From: Myxococcales bacterium | Lineage (GTDB): Bacteria; Myxococcota; Myxococcia; Myxococcales; JAJYLH01 | DNA length: 32,234 nucleotides | Direction of reading: 5' to 3' | NCBI GenBank assembly: GCA_021787845.1 | Contig: JAJYLH010000060.1 | Location: 1-32,234 of the forward strand | Shown: piece by piece, positions 15,290 through 23,998 of the stretch | Numbering within the stretch: the first letter of the stretch is position 1 | Layout: the number at the start of each line of letters is the position of its first letter | Notes under the pieces: model-generated | What the model was told of the DNA's origin: nothing | Database searches by the model: none | Seen by the model: the letters and a program-made list of their open reading frames with translations, nothing else | Program-made: the position numbers and the translations under genes

Positions 15290-16492
15290 TCAAGCGCGCA
15301 GCGGCCGGTGGCGCGGCCCGGCGAGGACAGCGTCGCGGCCGAGAGAATAGCGGCGCCCGCGCCAGTCGACGTGGCGCGCGAACAGGGTGGAGAGCGACAC
15401 GACCATGCCGGTTAGCGGCAGCACTGCCGCCACCCAGAGGTGCCGGAGCGGCACCGGACCACCCCCCCGGAGGCGGTGCAGCTCGACTTCGCTCCAGACG
15501 AACGCGGCGAGGGCGAAGAGCGGCGCCATCGTGCCCAATGCCGTGCCACCGAGGAGCGAGACCGCCGCCGTCGCGAGCGCCGCCGCGTACGTCGCGCCCC
15601 TCCACCATTGCGGGCGCAGGAAAGCCGCCGGCAGGCCGCCCTCCGAAAACAACAGCCAGCGCCGAAACGTCGCCGCGAACTCGAAAAGGCGCATGCCGCC
15701 GACGATCACCGGCAGCGGGGTGCGGATTTGGAGGTTCAGGAGCCCCGCGCGCGCGACGCACCGGCCGAGCCACAGGTCATCGACCAGGTGCCCGTCCGCG
15801 CAGGCGAGCCCGCCGATGGCCTCGAGCGCGTCTCGCGTGAAGACCATCGCCTGGCCCATGATGAACGGGAGGGCTCCCGTTCCCTTTTCGGCCATCAACG
15901 CCGCCGGCCCGTACCAGCCGTTCAGGAGCAGCGCGTAGCCGACGTCGCCCGCGCTCATCTGCCGGTCGCTCACCGCGACCACCGGCGCGAACGCCGAGCC
16001 GGCGCCCGGATGCTGGAGCAAGGCGTCGACCAGGTGCCGCCAGAGGTCCCGCGGCGGGCGGGTGTCCGAGTCGTTGAAGGCGACAAAATCGCCTCGCGCG
16101 TGGGAGAGCCCGACCATCATCGCGTGGAGCTTGCCCGTCCGGCCCGGCGGCGGCGCTCCCGCGAGGAAGAGCTCGGTGCGGATTCCTCGCTCGCGATGGA
16201 GCGCGACCATTTCGCGGGCGAGCGGGAACGCCGCGTCGCGGGCGTCGTCGAGCACCAGGAGGATTTCGAGCTCGCCCGGATAGTCCGCCGTGTACAGCGC
16301 CTCCAGGTTCCAGACCGCGCCGACGTCGAGCCCTTTGATCGGCCGGACGATCGTCAGCGACGCCCAGCTCGGGCGTGGCGGAGCGACCGGTGCCGGCGAC
16401 TCGAGCGCGCGCGCGAGCGCCCGATGGCTCCGGAGCACGATCGCGGCGAGCGTGCCACCGAGAACGGTGCAGGCGAGCGAGAGCGCTGTCAT
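15290..16492 (-). CDS. family 2/21-type membrane glycosyltransferase (ceramide glucosyltransferase or HpnI-like)
   Basis: 400 residues from ATG 16492, overlapping the upstream MMPL stop by ATGA (translational coupling). A membrane anchor lies at residues 4-22. The GT-A domain contains TIVRPIKGLD at 47-56, D82-D83 (LVLDDARD), the DxD-like FN-D141-S-D143-TRP, and the catalytic region HLV-D238-D239-LWLG. RRW at 277-279 stands where the QxxRW motif is found in the family. Two to three C-terminal membrane helices follow. The layout matches glycosyltransferase family 21 proteins that add a sugar to ceramide or, as HpnI, to hopanoid lipids. The lipid acceptor here is not determined. Coupling to an exporter suggests the product is moved across the inner membrane. 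No other hopanoid or sphingolipid gene is in the window. Confidence 0.8.
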   Translation of the reverse strand: MTALSLACTVLGGTLAAIVLRSHRALARALESPAPVAPPRPSWASLTIVRPIKGLDVGAVWNLEALYTADYPGELEILLVLDDARDAAFPLAREMVALHRERGIRTELFLAGAPPPGRTGKLHAMMVGLSHARGDFVAFNDSDTRPPRDLWRHLVDALLQHPGAGSAFAPVVAVSDRQMSAGDVGYALLLNGWYGPAALMAEKGTGALPFIMGQAMVFTRDALEAIGGLACADGHLVDDLWLGRCVARAGLLNLQIRTPLPVIVGGMRLFEFAATFRRWLLFSEGGLPAAFLRPQWWRGATYAAALATAAVSLLGGTALGTMAPLFALAAFVWSEVELHRLRGGGPVPLRHLWVAAVLPLTGMVVSLSTLFARHVDWRGRRYSLGRDAVLAGPRHRPLRA

Positions 16493-18723
16493 CGGCCGTG
16501 CGCCGCCGCGTGGCGCAGGCGGACTGCCGCGAGCCAACGCGCCACCGGCTTGGGCGCCCACCAGTTCCAGTCGCCGACGAGCCGCATCGTCGCCGGCACC
16601 ACCAGAACCCGCACCAGCGTCGCGTCGAGCAGCACCGCTAATGCCAGGCCGATGCCCATCGCCTTGACCATCACCACCCGCGCGAGGCCGAAGGCGGCGA
16701 AGACGACCACCATAATCGCGGCGGCGCTGGTGATGATCCCGGCGGTATCGGAGAGCCCTTGCGCCACCGCCCGCGTGTTGTCGCGAAAGGCGCGGTAGTC
16801 CTCCTGGATGCGGGTCAAGAGAAGCACTTCGTAGTCCATCGAGAGGCCGAAGACCAGGCAGAAGAGCAGCACCGGTAGCGCTGGCTCCAGCGGCCGCGGC
16901 GAGAAGCCCAAGAGGTGCGCTCCGTGGCCTTCCTGGAAGATCCAGACCATCGCTCCGAACGAGCCGCTGATGGACAACAGGTTCATCACGATGGCCTTGA
17001 GCGGCAGCACCACCGAGCCCAAGAGCCCGAAGAGGACGACGCACGTCATGCACAGGACCCACGCCACCGCTGCCGGGGTGCGCTCGCGCATGAAGGCCGC
17101 GTCGTCGAGGTCGCTGGCCGTGCCGCCGCCGACGAGCAGGTGCCCGTCGCCGACCGCCCGGTGGCGGCGCAATTCGGCGACGACACGCCGGGCGGGAGCG
17201 CTGTCGGAGGAACCTCGGATCTCCAGCCGGAGCACGGCGACGTTGCCGCCGACGAGCTCGCGCGCCCCCAGGCGAAACGCGGGCGGGCGCGCGCGGGGGG
17301 GAAGCGCCGCCAGACGTTGGTAAGCCGCCCGGTCGAGGCCCGGGCCGAGGTCGACCACGCTCTCGACCCGCTCGACCCCTGGGAGGCGCGCGACCCGGCG
17401 GCTGAAGTCGTAGAGCGCGCCGATCCGCGCCGGCGTCAGCGCTGACCCGGACGGGAATTCGACCACCGCGAGGACCCGGTTCGCGGCCTCCTCGGGAAAC
17501 TCCCGGGCCAGCGCCTGGTATCCGAGCCGAGCGGGGGCGTTCTCGGGTAGCACCGAGACGTCGGCCGCCGCCACCTTCAGCCGGAAGAACGGCACGCCGA
17601 GGAGGAACAGCACCGCCAGGGTAGGAATCAGCACCGCCACCGGCCGGCGCATCACCCACAGCGCCAGGTGCTTCCACACCGCGCCGTGCCCGGCGTGGCG
17701 GCCGCGCAGCCGTCCGCGGTTGACGTTCGGCCCCAGAATCGAGAGCAGCGCCGGGAGAAACGTCAAGGCGAAGAGCACCGCGAACGCCACCACGATGGCG
17801 CCGGCGATGCCCATCGACTCGAGGTAGGAGCCGTGGAAGAAGAGCAGGCCGGTCAGGCCGACCCCGACCGCGACCCCGCTGAAGGCGACCGCCCGGCCCG
17901 CGGTGGACAGCGCCCGCGCCAGCGCCTCCTCCACGGGAGCGCCACCGCCCAGCGCGTCGCGGAAGCGGCTGACGATGAAGAGGGAATAGTCGATGGCGAC
18001 GCCCAGGCCGACCAGGGAGACGACGTTGAGCGTGTACTGCGCCATGCCGACATGCCAGGAGAGCGCGAGCACCGCCGCGACGCCGCCGACCACCGCGAGA
18101 CCGCCGACGCCAATCGGCAGCGCTGCCGCCACCAGGCTCCCGAACACCCAGGCGAGCACGATCAAGGCGAGCGGCAGCGACACCAGCTCGGCCAGGTGCA
18201 GGTCCGACTCCAGCGTCTGGTCGAGGTCGTTCATGAAGGCGAGTTGGCCGGCGGTGAGGACGTGGAAGGGGCCCGGCCGCACCTCAGCGCGAACCGAGCG
18301 GTAGGCCTGCTGGGCATCTCTTGCGGCACCGGATAGCGACACCGTCGCCAGGACCGCGTGGCCGTCGGCAGAGGTCATCCCCGCCGCTAGCGCGGGTGGC
18401 AGGCTCAACGGTGATTCGATCCGCGCGACCCGCGAATCGCGCTCGAGCGGTGCGAGCGCCCGCCGAAGCGCCGCCCGGAATCGCGGCTCGTTCGCCGTCC
18501 AGGTGCGGTGCTGGAAGACGAGCGTGAACGACTGCTCACCCGGAGCCCCGAGCCGGCGCTTGACCAGGCGATCAGCGCGCGCTGCCTCGGTCGCCCCGAC
18601 GGTGCCGGCGGTCAGCCGCCCGCCCCGCATCAGCCCCGCGAGCGACAAGCCGAGGACGAGAGCGCTGGCGCCTAGCAGGAGCCAACGATGCCGATGGACG
18701 AAGCGCCCCCATGCGGCGAACAT
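16489..18723 (-). CDS. MMPL/RND-family lipid transporter
   Basis: 744 residues. A first membrane helix at 13-31 is followed by a periplasmic domain to about 175. A five-helix block then carries GLGVAIDYSLFIVSRFRD (D245-Y246). A second periplasmic domain covers about 380-550, followed by a final helix block with FGLSMDYEVLLLTRIQEDY (D630-Y631). The paired Asp-Tyr motifs in helices 4 and 10 are the proton-relay signature of MMPL transporters. The size and short loops match the YdfJ-like branch rather than mycobacterial MmpL3 or the two-fold larger AcrB type. It probably exports a lipid. It is the first gene of a two-gene operon, overlapping the glycosyltransferase start by 4 bp. Two ATGs occur 12 bases apart; the first is used. 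Confidence 0.85.
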   Translation of the reverse strand: MFAAWGRFVHRHRWLLLGASALVLGLSLAGLMRGGRLTAGTVGATEAARADRLVKRRLGAPGEQSFTLVFQHRTWTANEPRFRAALRRALAPLERDSRVARIESPLSLPPALAAGMTSADGHAVLATVSLSGAARDAQQAYRSVRAEVRPGPFHVLTAGQLAFMNDLDQTLESDLHLAELVSLPLALIVLAWVFGSLVAAALPIGVGGLAVVGGVAAVLALSWHVGMAQYTLNVVSLVGLGVAIDYSLFIVSRFRDALGGGAPVEEALARALSTAGRAVAFSGVAVGVGLTGLLFFHGSYLESMGIAGAIVVAFAVLFALTFLPALLSILGPNVNRGRLRGRHAGHGAVWKHLALWVMRRPVAVLIPTLAVLFLLGVPFFRLKVAAADVSVLPENAPARLGYQALAREFPEEAANRVLAVVEFPSGSALTPARIGALYDFSRRVARLPGVERVESVVDLGPGLDRAAYQRLAALPPRARPPAFRLGARELVGGNVAVLRLEIRGSSDSAPARRVVAELRRHRAVGDGHLLVGGGTASDLDDAAFMRERTPAAVAWVLCMTCVVLFGLLGSVVLPLKAIVMNLLSISGSFGAMVWIFQEGHGAHLLGFSPRPLEPALPVLLFCLVFGLSMDYEVLLLTRIQEDYRAFRDNTRAVAQGLSDTAGIITSAAAIMVVVFAAFGLARVVMVKAMGIGLALAVLLDATLVRVLVVPATMRLVGDWNWWAPKPVARWLAAVRLRHAAAHGR

Positions 18724-19050
18724 ACATTCGCAAGCTCGTCACTCGATGGCCCTTGCGCAACGCAGCCGGCGCATCGAGAGAACCGTCCGTCGCCCCCTTT
18801 CCTCGATCGCGATCGGCTTCCCCGCGAGCCGTGCCAATCGGAAGCTACTGCTGGTCCGGATGACCGCCCAGCGGTTCGCCAACTCGGTGGTCGTGGGCCG
18901 CCGGCCCGCGAGATGAGGACAAAGGTGCATTTCTGTCGGGCCAGCAGCCCGCCACCGCCGACTGTGGAGACACGCTCTCGCCGAGGTGGGGTCAACCGGA
19001 TTTGCGGTTCGGAAGCTTGTCGAGAGCTTGCTCGTCCCCCAAGGCGCTCG
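18724..19050. other. 327-bp region without a recognisable gene
   Basis: Lies between two reverse-strand genes. It should hold the promoter of the MMPL operon and the terminator of the coiled-coil gene. A short open frame at 18739-18930 (63 residues) has no ribosome binding site and no recognisable features. No strong hairpin or repeat seen. Confidence 0.4.
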
Positions 19051-20166
19051 TCACTCGCGCACGCCGCTCGGAGCGTCGGTCGCCGGCGTCTCGTCGAACG
19101 TCACCGGTCCGGTCGCGCCGACGAGCTGCTCGCTCGCGCGGCCGGTGTCCTCCAGCGCGTCCGCCAGCGCGCCGACTTCCGCGCGCAGCTTGTCGAGGCT
19201 CGCCTTGAGCCCCTCGCCCGCGTCGGTCGCGCCCGCGGTCTTCATTCGCAGCACCTGCGCGTAGAGGCCCTCCAGCGTGTACGACAGGCGGGTGTTCTCC
19301 GCGTCCAGCCGCGACGCCTGCCGCCGGATCTCGTCGGTCTGGTGCCGCCGCTCGTCGAGCGCCGCCAGCGCCTTCTGCAGCCGGTCCCGGGTCACCGCGT
19401 CGGTCTCCGCCGCGATGCGCTGGGTCAACCCGTCGCGCTCGGTCGCGAGCCGCGCTTCGTCTTCCGGGCTCGCCAGCGCGCGCAGCGCCGCCTCGCGCGA
19501 GAGCAGCTCGTGAGCGGTCTTGCGTAGCGCCTCGACCGTCTGTTCCGGCTGGCTCAAGAACTCACGCACGCTCTTCGGCGCATCCTTCAGCGCGCCGACC
19601 AGCTTGTCGCAGGTCTCGTCGACCCGTGCGAGGCGCGGGTCGCGCGATTTCAACTCCTCTTCGTGCGACTCGATCTCTTGCCGCTGGGCGTCGAGATCCG
19701 CCTGCGCCGTCGCCTGCCCCTGGTAGCCGAAAATCCGGGCGGCACGCAGGCCGAGACCGAGGCCGATGAAGACCACCCACCAGTACTGAGGCTGCACGGC
19801 AGCGAAGCCGAGGAACAGCACCGCCAAGGCGGCAAGCACGACCGCTTCCGCCCGGCTCGTCGAACCATAGCGGCGCTCCCGCTTGGCCTGACGGCGCGCC
19901 AAGTGGCGCTCGCGGTGTCGCTGGTGCCGGGCGAGCTTGCGCTCGAGCTTCGATTCCCACCGCCGCTGGAAGCGCTCCGCGTGCTTCTGGTGGTCCTCCT
20001 CCATCTTCGCGAGCACGTGGGCGGAGATGCCGCGGGCGAGCTCGACGCCGATGCGACCGAGGTCGCGCACCAACTCGTCGCCCGTGTCGCGCCGCTCGCG
20101 CCGCTCGTCGAGCGTGCGGTTGTCTCGGTGTCCCGGTCGGTCGTCGTAACCGTTCGGACGATCCAC
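19051..20166 (-). CDS. two-helix membrane protein with long coiled coils
   Basis: 371 residues from GTG 20166, chosen because GGGAGG lies at ideal spacing; the frame is open to 20574 but the extra part is Arg/Ser noise. Residues 1-105 are highly charged, with a strongly basic helix (ERFQRRWESKLERKLARH) ending at the membrane. Two hydrophobic helices at 107-124 and 128-143 form a hairpin. Residues 150-350 are mostly coiled coil (runs such as DLDAQRQEIESHEEELKSRD). The tail is Thr/Asp-rich. The architecture suggests a cytoplasmic coiled-coil anchored in the inner membrane, possibly a scaffold or envelope-stress protein. No named family is recognised. It is divergent from the hypothetical gene at 20348. 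Confidence 0.75.
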   Translation of the reverse strand: MDRPNGYDDRPGHRDNRTLDERRERRDTGDELVRDLGRIGVELARGISAHVLAKMEEDHQKHAERFQRRWESKLERKLARHQRHRERHLARRQAKRERRYGSTSRAEAVVLAALAVLFLGFAAVQPQYWWVVFIGLGLGLRAARIFGYQGQATAQADLDAQRQEIESHEEELKSRDPRLARVDETCDKLVGALKDAPKSVREFLSQPEQTVEALRKTAHELLSREAALRALASPEDEARLATERDGLTQRIAAETDAVTRDRLQKALAALDERRHQTDEIRRQASRLDAENTRLSYTLEGLYAQVLRMKTAGATDAGEGLKASLDKLRAEVGALADALEDTGRASEQLVGATGPVTFDETPATDAPSGVRE

Positions 20167-20347
20167 GCGCCCTCCCACGCATCGAAAGCGGCCAACCACC
20201 GTCACGCCAACGGCCGCCTCGCGGATGGCTACTCGCGCGGCCGTTCGCCCCCGCGGAAAGACCTCGAATGGGTAGCACGTTCGCGGCGGGCGCGCTTGCG
20301 CTTCGGCCGAGAGCCGTGCGATGCGAGCGGCGGAGGTTCTCTTTAGG

Positions 20348-21301
20348 GTGAGCGCGACGACGGTGCTCGTTCCCGTGGCCGAGCCGGAGGCCGAGTCCCT
20401 TCTCGCTGGGCAGGAGCCCTCCGAGATAGCGGCGCGCGCGCGGCTCTTGCGGCCGCGGGTCGGTCGAGTCGACGCCGTCCGCGAAGAGCTGCACGAGCTG
20501 TTGTTCCCGCGCTGGACGGGCGCCCGGGGGAGGGCGCCAAACCCGGTCGAGCGCATCGCCACCCTCTTTCGCAAGCGTCAGGCAGCACCGCCGTCGCTAG
20601 GCTACGACCCGTTCGTGCAGATCTTCGGCCGCTCGCTGCCGTTCGAGGGAGCGCCGGGCACGATGGTCGCGACGCTCAATCGGGCGCTCGCGGCGGACGA
20701 GGCGGCGTTCCAGGACCTCGTCGCGGCGAGCCTGCACTCGTTCGATCCTCGGGCGGAAAGGATTTTCCGCGAGGCGCCGGCCCCCGCGCCGCCCATTGAT
20801 CTGGACGTGGCGATCGACGCCGAGTCAGCGGCGATCAAGACCGCTCTTGCCGAGCAACCGCCCGATCTCGCGCGGGCGCTCGACGCCATCGCGCGCCTCT
20901 CGGCCTGGTCGTGGCCGGTCTGGCGGCTCGACGGCGAGATGCTTCCGGGCCTGCTCTCGACGCTGGGTATCGAGGTCGTCGCCTCGCGGGCGACCGGGCT
21001 CTTCGAGGAGCTCGCCGAGGTTCGACCGGAGATCCGCGATTTCTTCCCTCGCCTGCCGGACCGGCTTCCCGATTTCGCCCGGGCGGGCTCGTTTTTGACC
21101 TCGGCCGAAGTACGTCTGGTCGCGGGCGCGCTCCGGCTTCGGCGCGGGCAGATTGCGAAGAACGTCGCCGATACCGACGAGGCGACCGCGATTCTGATGC
21201 GCCACGCGCGGCTCCTGGAGGAGGCGGCGGGCTTCTGCGAATCGCAGTCGCTGGCGCTGCTGGAGGCCGCCGGTGTCGAATGGCACGAGCGCTCCCGGTA
21301 G
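20348..21301 (+). CDS. hypothetical protein
   Basis: 317 residues from GTG 20348. That start is preferred because CGGAGG lies 11 bases upstream and the protein then opens with the compact strand SATTVLVPVAEPEAE. ATG 20321 would add nine residues. Most of the chain is predicted helical and Leu/Ala-rich: a 60-residue charged segment, a PSLGYDPFVQIFGRSLPFEG segment near 85-105, then helical stretches to the end. One cysteine, no signal peptide, no membrane segment, no catalytic motif. Likely cytoplasmic. The opening strand loosely recalls 2'-5' RNA ligase-like proteins, but the HxT motifs of that fold are absent, so no function is given. Confidence 0.7.
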   Translation: MSATTVLVPVAEPEAESLLAGQEPSEIAARARLLRPRVGRVDAVREELHELLFPRWTGARGRAPNPVERIATLFRKRQAAPPSLGYDPFVQIFGRSLPFEGAPGTMVATLNRALAADEAAFQDLVAASLHSFDPRAERIFREAPAPAPPIDLDVAIDAESAAIKTALAEQPPDLARALDAIARLSAWSWPVWRLDGEMLPGLLSTLGIEVVASRATGLFEELAEVRPEIRDFFPRLPDRLPDFARAGSFLTSAEVRLVAGALRLRRGQIAKNVADTDEATAILMRHARLLEEAAGFCESQSLALLEAAGVEWHERSR

Positions 21302-21309
21302 GCACCTGC

Positions 21310-21355
21310 GGTCTCCCTGGCCTTCATGCGGACGGGGAGGCCCTCAGGGAGGACC
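21310..21355. terminator. bulged hairpin between convergent genes
   Basis: GGTC-TCCCTG-GCCT at 21310-21323 pairs with AGGC-CAGGGA-GACC elements within 21338-21355, leaving small bulges. It lies in the 77-bp gap between two convergent stops. No T-tract. Confidence 0.35.
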
Positions 21356-21378
21356 GCGCGCCAGCCCGCGCGAGCGCT

Positions 21379-22425
21379 TCACGCGAAGAACACCCGCGCG
21401 ACGTCGTAGATCTCGTCGACCGTCTTGATCTTTCCCGCCACGACGGAGAGCGGCACCGGTTCTATGTTCCGGCCACGCAGGGCGCACATCTTGCCAAAGT
21501 GGTCGAGGTGGACGAAATCCGCCGCGGCGACGCCAAAGCGCGTGGCGAGGACCCGGTCGAACGCGGTGGGTGTCCCGCCCCTCTGGACGTAGCCCAGCAC
21601 CGAGACGCGGGTCTGGATTCTCAGCCGCCGTTCGATCTCCCGCGCGAGCACCTCGCCGATGCCGCCGAGCTGCGGCCGCCCGAAATCGTCCACGCCCCTC
21701 GAGACCAGTTCCGCTTCCCTGGAGCCATCCACCTGGATACGAGCGCCCTCGGCCACCACGACGATGGAGAAGTGTGACTTCGCGTGCCGGCGGGCCAGGG
21801 AAGCGCACAAGGCGTCCATGTCGATGGGATACTCGGGCACCAACACCAGGTCAGCGCCGCCCGCGATGCCGCAGTAGGTCGCGATCCAGCCGGCGTGGCG
21901 GCCCATCACCTCGACGATCATCGCCCGGCTGTGAGCTTCCGCCGTCGAGTGGAGCCGGTCGATCGCCTCGGTCGCGATGCTGACCGCGGTGTCGAACCCG
22001 AAGGTCAGGTCGGTCCCGGGAATGTCGTTGTCGATGGTCTTCGGCACCCCGACGATTTTCACCCCCAGCTCGGAGAGCTTGTAGGCGACGTTCAGCGTCC
22101 CCTCGCCGCCGATGGCGACGAGCGCCTCCACGTGGAGCCGGTCGATGTTGCGCAGGAGCTGTTCGACGCGGTCCTTGCCGTCCGGCCCTTTCTGAAACGG
22201 CGTGTCGCGCGAGGTGCCGAGAATGGTCCCGCCCAGGTGGAGGATGCCGCGCACGCGCTCGCGGGTGAGCCGGTCGTGGTTCGGCGGGTCGAGCAGCCCG
22301 CGCCAGCCCTCGCGCACGCCCATCACTTCGTAGCCGTACTCGTCCGCGCGCCGCACCACCGCGCGCACCACCGCGTTGAGGCCGGGACAGTCGCCGCCGC
22401 CGGTGAGCACGCCGATTTTCGCCAT
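21379..22425 (-). CDS. pfkA: 6-phosphofructokinase, group III ATP-type
   Basis: 348 residues. It phosphorylates fructose 6-phosphate to the 1,6-bisphosphate in glycolysis, in the cytoplasm. Motifs: [10 protein letters not shown] at 8-17, GG-E108-G109-T at 106-110, P-K129-TIDND with catalytic D132, and MGRHAGW for substrate binding. The phosphoryl donor can be judged from two positions. Glycine at the position that is Asp in pyrophosphate enzymes (GGEG rather than GGED) indicates ATP, while Lys in PKTIDND is shared with pyrophosphate enzymes. That Gly/Lys combination is typical of actinobacterial-like group III ATP enzymes. The start ATG 22425 has AGAGG upstream; the frame runs on to 22887 only as an antisense shadow of fumarase. 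It is divergent from fumC across 148 bp. Confidence 0.93.
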   Translation of the reverse strand: MAKIGVLTGGGDCPGLNAVVRAVVRRADEYGYEVMGVREGWRGLLDPPNHDRLTRERVRGILHLGGTILGTSRDTPFQKGPDGKDRVEQLLRNIDRLHVEALVAIGGEGTLNVAYKLSELGVKIVGVPKTIDNDIPGTDLTFGFDTAVSIATEAIDRLHSTAEAHSRAMIVEVMGRHAGWIATYCGIAGGADLVLVPEYPIDMDALCASLARRHAKSHFSIVVVAEGARIQVDGSREAELVSRGVDDFGRPQLGGIGEVLAREIERRLRIQTRVSVLGYVQRGGTPTAFDRVLATRFGVAAADFVHLDHFGKMCALRGRNIEPVPLSVVAGKIKTVDEIYDVARVFFA

Positions 22426-22573
22426 CGCCTCTGTCGCCCGAACGCTCCGGGCTCCTCTCGCGCCCGATTCTTCCCGCGCTCGTCCGCGGGGGCAAGAAGT
22501 TGTCGCCCGCCGGCCGCCGTCGTCTCTCGATGGGTGTTTGCGGTGTCGGCCGCCGCGCGCCATCGTTTGTTCG

Positions 22574-23968
22574 ATGACCCGCATCGAGCGCGACAGCCTT
22601 GGAACGATCGAGGTCCCGGCCGAACGCCTGTGGGGCGCGCAGACGGAGCGATCGCTCCGCCACTTCCGGATCTCGACCGAGAAGATGCCACCGGAGCTCG
22701 TCAGCGCTCTCGTTGAGATTAAGCGCTGCTGCATGGCAGTGTTGGCGGAGCGCGGCGCGATCGATCGCGCGAAGGCCGGCGCCATCATCGCCGCCGCGGA
22801 CGAGGTGCTGGGCGGCCGCTGGCCGGAGGAGTTTCCGCTCTCGGTGTGGCAGACGGGCAGCGGGACCCAGACCAACATGAACGTCAACGAGGTGCTGGCG
22901 AACCGCGCGAGCGAGCTCTTGGGCGGGCCCCGAGGTGAGGGCCGGCTCGTTCACCCGAACGACGACGTCAACCGGGGACAGTCGTCGAACGACGTGGTGC
23001 CGACGGCGATGCACGTCGCGGCGCTGGAAGGCCTCGTGCGCCGGCTGATTCCCGCGGTGACCGCTCTGCGCGACGCGCTCGCCGAGAAGAGCCGCGCCTT
23101 CCGGTCGATCGTGAAGATCGGCCGGACGCACCTGATGGACGCGACGCCGCTGACGCTGGGCCAGGAGTTCTCTGGCTACGTGTCGCAGCTCGACCATGCG
23201 CTCGCGCACCTGCGCGATTCGCTCCCGCACCTGTGCGAGCTGGCGCTGGGCGGCACCGCTGTCGGGACCGGATTGAACGCGCCGCCGGGCTTCGGCGCTG
23301 CCGTGGCTCAGGAGCTCTCCCGCCGAACGGGGCATCCGTTCGTGACCGCGCCGAACAAGTTCGACACGCTCGCCTCGCACGACGCGCTGGTCGCGGCGCA
23401 CGGCGCGCTCAAGACCCTCGCCGCCGCGCTGATGAAGATCGCGAACGACCTGCGCTGGCTGGCGAGCGGGCCGCGCTCGGGCCTGGGCGAGCTGGAGCTG
23501 CCGGCGAACGAGCCCGGCTCGTCGATCATGCCGGGCAAGGTGAACCCGACCCAGTGCGAGGCGCTGGTGATGGTCGCGACGCAGGTGCTGGCGAACGACG
23601 TCGCGGTGGGCCTCGGCGGCGCTTCAGGGAACTTCGAGCTCAACGTGATGAAGCCGCTCATCGCCCACGCGTTCTTGCAAAGCGTCCGGCTGCTCGCGGA
23701 TGGCGCGGACAGCTTCCGCCGCCTCGCGGTGGAGGGACTGCGCCCCAACGAGCCGCGGATTCGCGAGCTGCTCGAGCGCTCGCTGATGCTCGTCACCGCG
23801 CTCAGCCCGCACCTCGGCTACGACGCAGCGGCGAGAATTGCCAAGCACGCGCACGAGAATGGGCTGTCGCTCAGGGAGAGCGCTCTCGCCCTGGGCCTCG
23901 TCACCGCCGAAGAGTTCGACGCCTGGGTGCGGCCGGAAGACATGGTGGGCGAGAGCGGTAGCGGATAG
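22574..23968 (+). CDS. fumC: class II fumarate hydratase
   Basis: 464 residues, the usual length for the iron-independent class II enzyme. It interconverts fumarate and malate in the TCA cycle as a cytoplasmic homotetramer. The superfamily signature [11 protein letters not shown] is at 315-325 and holds the mobile catalytic serine. H186 in [16 protein letters not shown] is the conserved catalytic-region histidine. [12 protein letters not shown] and the [14 protein letters not shown] stretch are the other substrate-binding segments, and they distinguish fumarase from aspartase and argininosuccinate lyase better than the signature alone. ATG 22574 starts the familiar [13 protein letters not shown] opening, so the start is secure although the ribosome binding site is weak. 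It converges with the AddA-like gene, with only 30 bp between stops. Confidence 0.95.
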   Translation: MTRIERDSLGTIEVPAERLWGAQTERSLRHFRISTEKMPPELVSALVEIKRCCMAVLAERGAIDRAKAGAIIAAADEVLGGRWPEEFPLSVWQTGSGTQTNMNVNEVLANRASELLGGPRGEGRLVHPNDDVNRGQSSNDVVPTAMHVAALEGLVRRLIPAVTALRDALAEKSRAFRSIVKIGRTHLMDATPLTLGQEFSGYVSQLDHALAHLRDSLPHLCELALGGTAVGTGLNAPPGFGAAVAQELSRRTGHPFVTAPNKFDTLASHDALVAAHGALKTLAAALMKIANDLRWLASGPRSGLGELELPANEPGSSIMPGKVNPTQCEALVMVATQVLANDVAVGLGGASGNFELNVMKPLIAHAFLQSVRLLADGADSFRRLAVEGLRPNEPRIRELLERSLMLVTALSPHLGYDAAARIAKHAHENGLSLRESALALGLVTAEEFDAWVRPEDMVGESGSG

Positions 23969-23998
23969 CGCGGGAGACTTTCGCTGGCGGCGTAGGTT

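Noticed and set aside
18739-18930. 63-residue reverse-strand open frame
   Set aside because: No ribosome binding site, no recognisable sequence and poor codon character.
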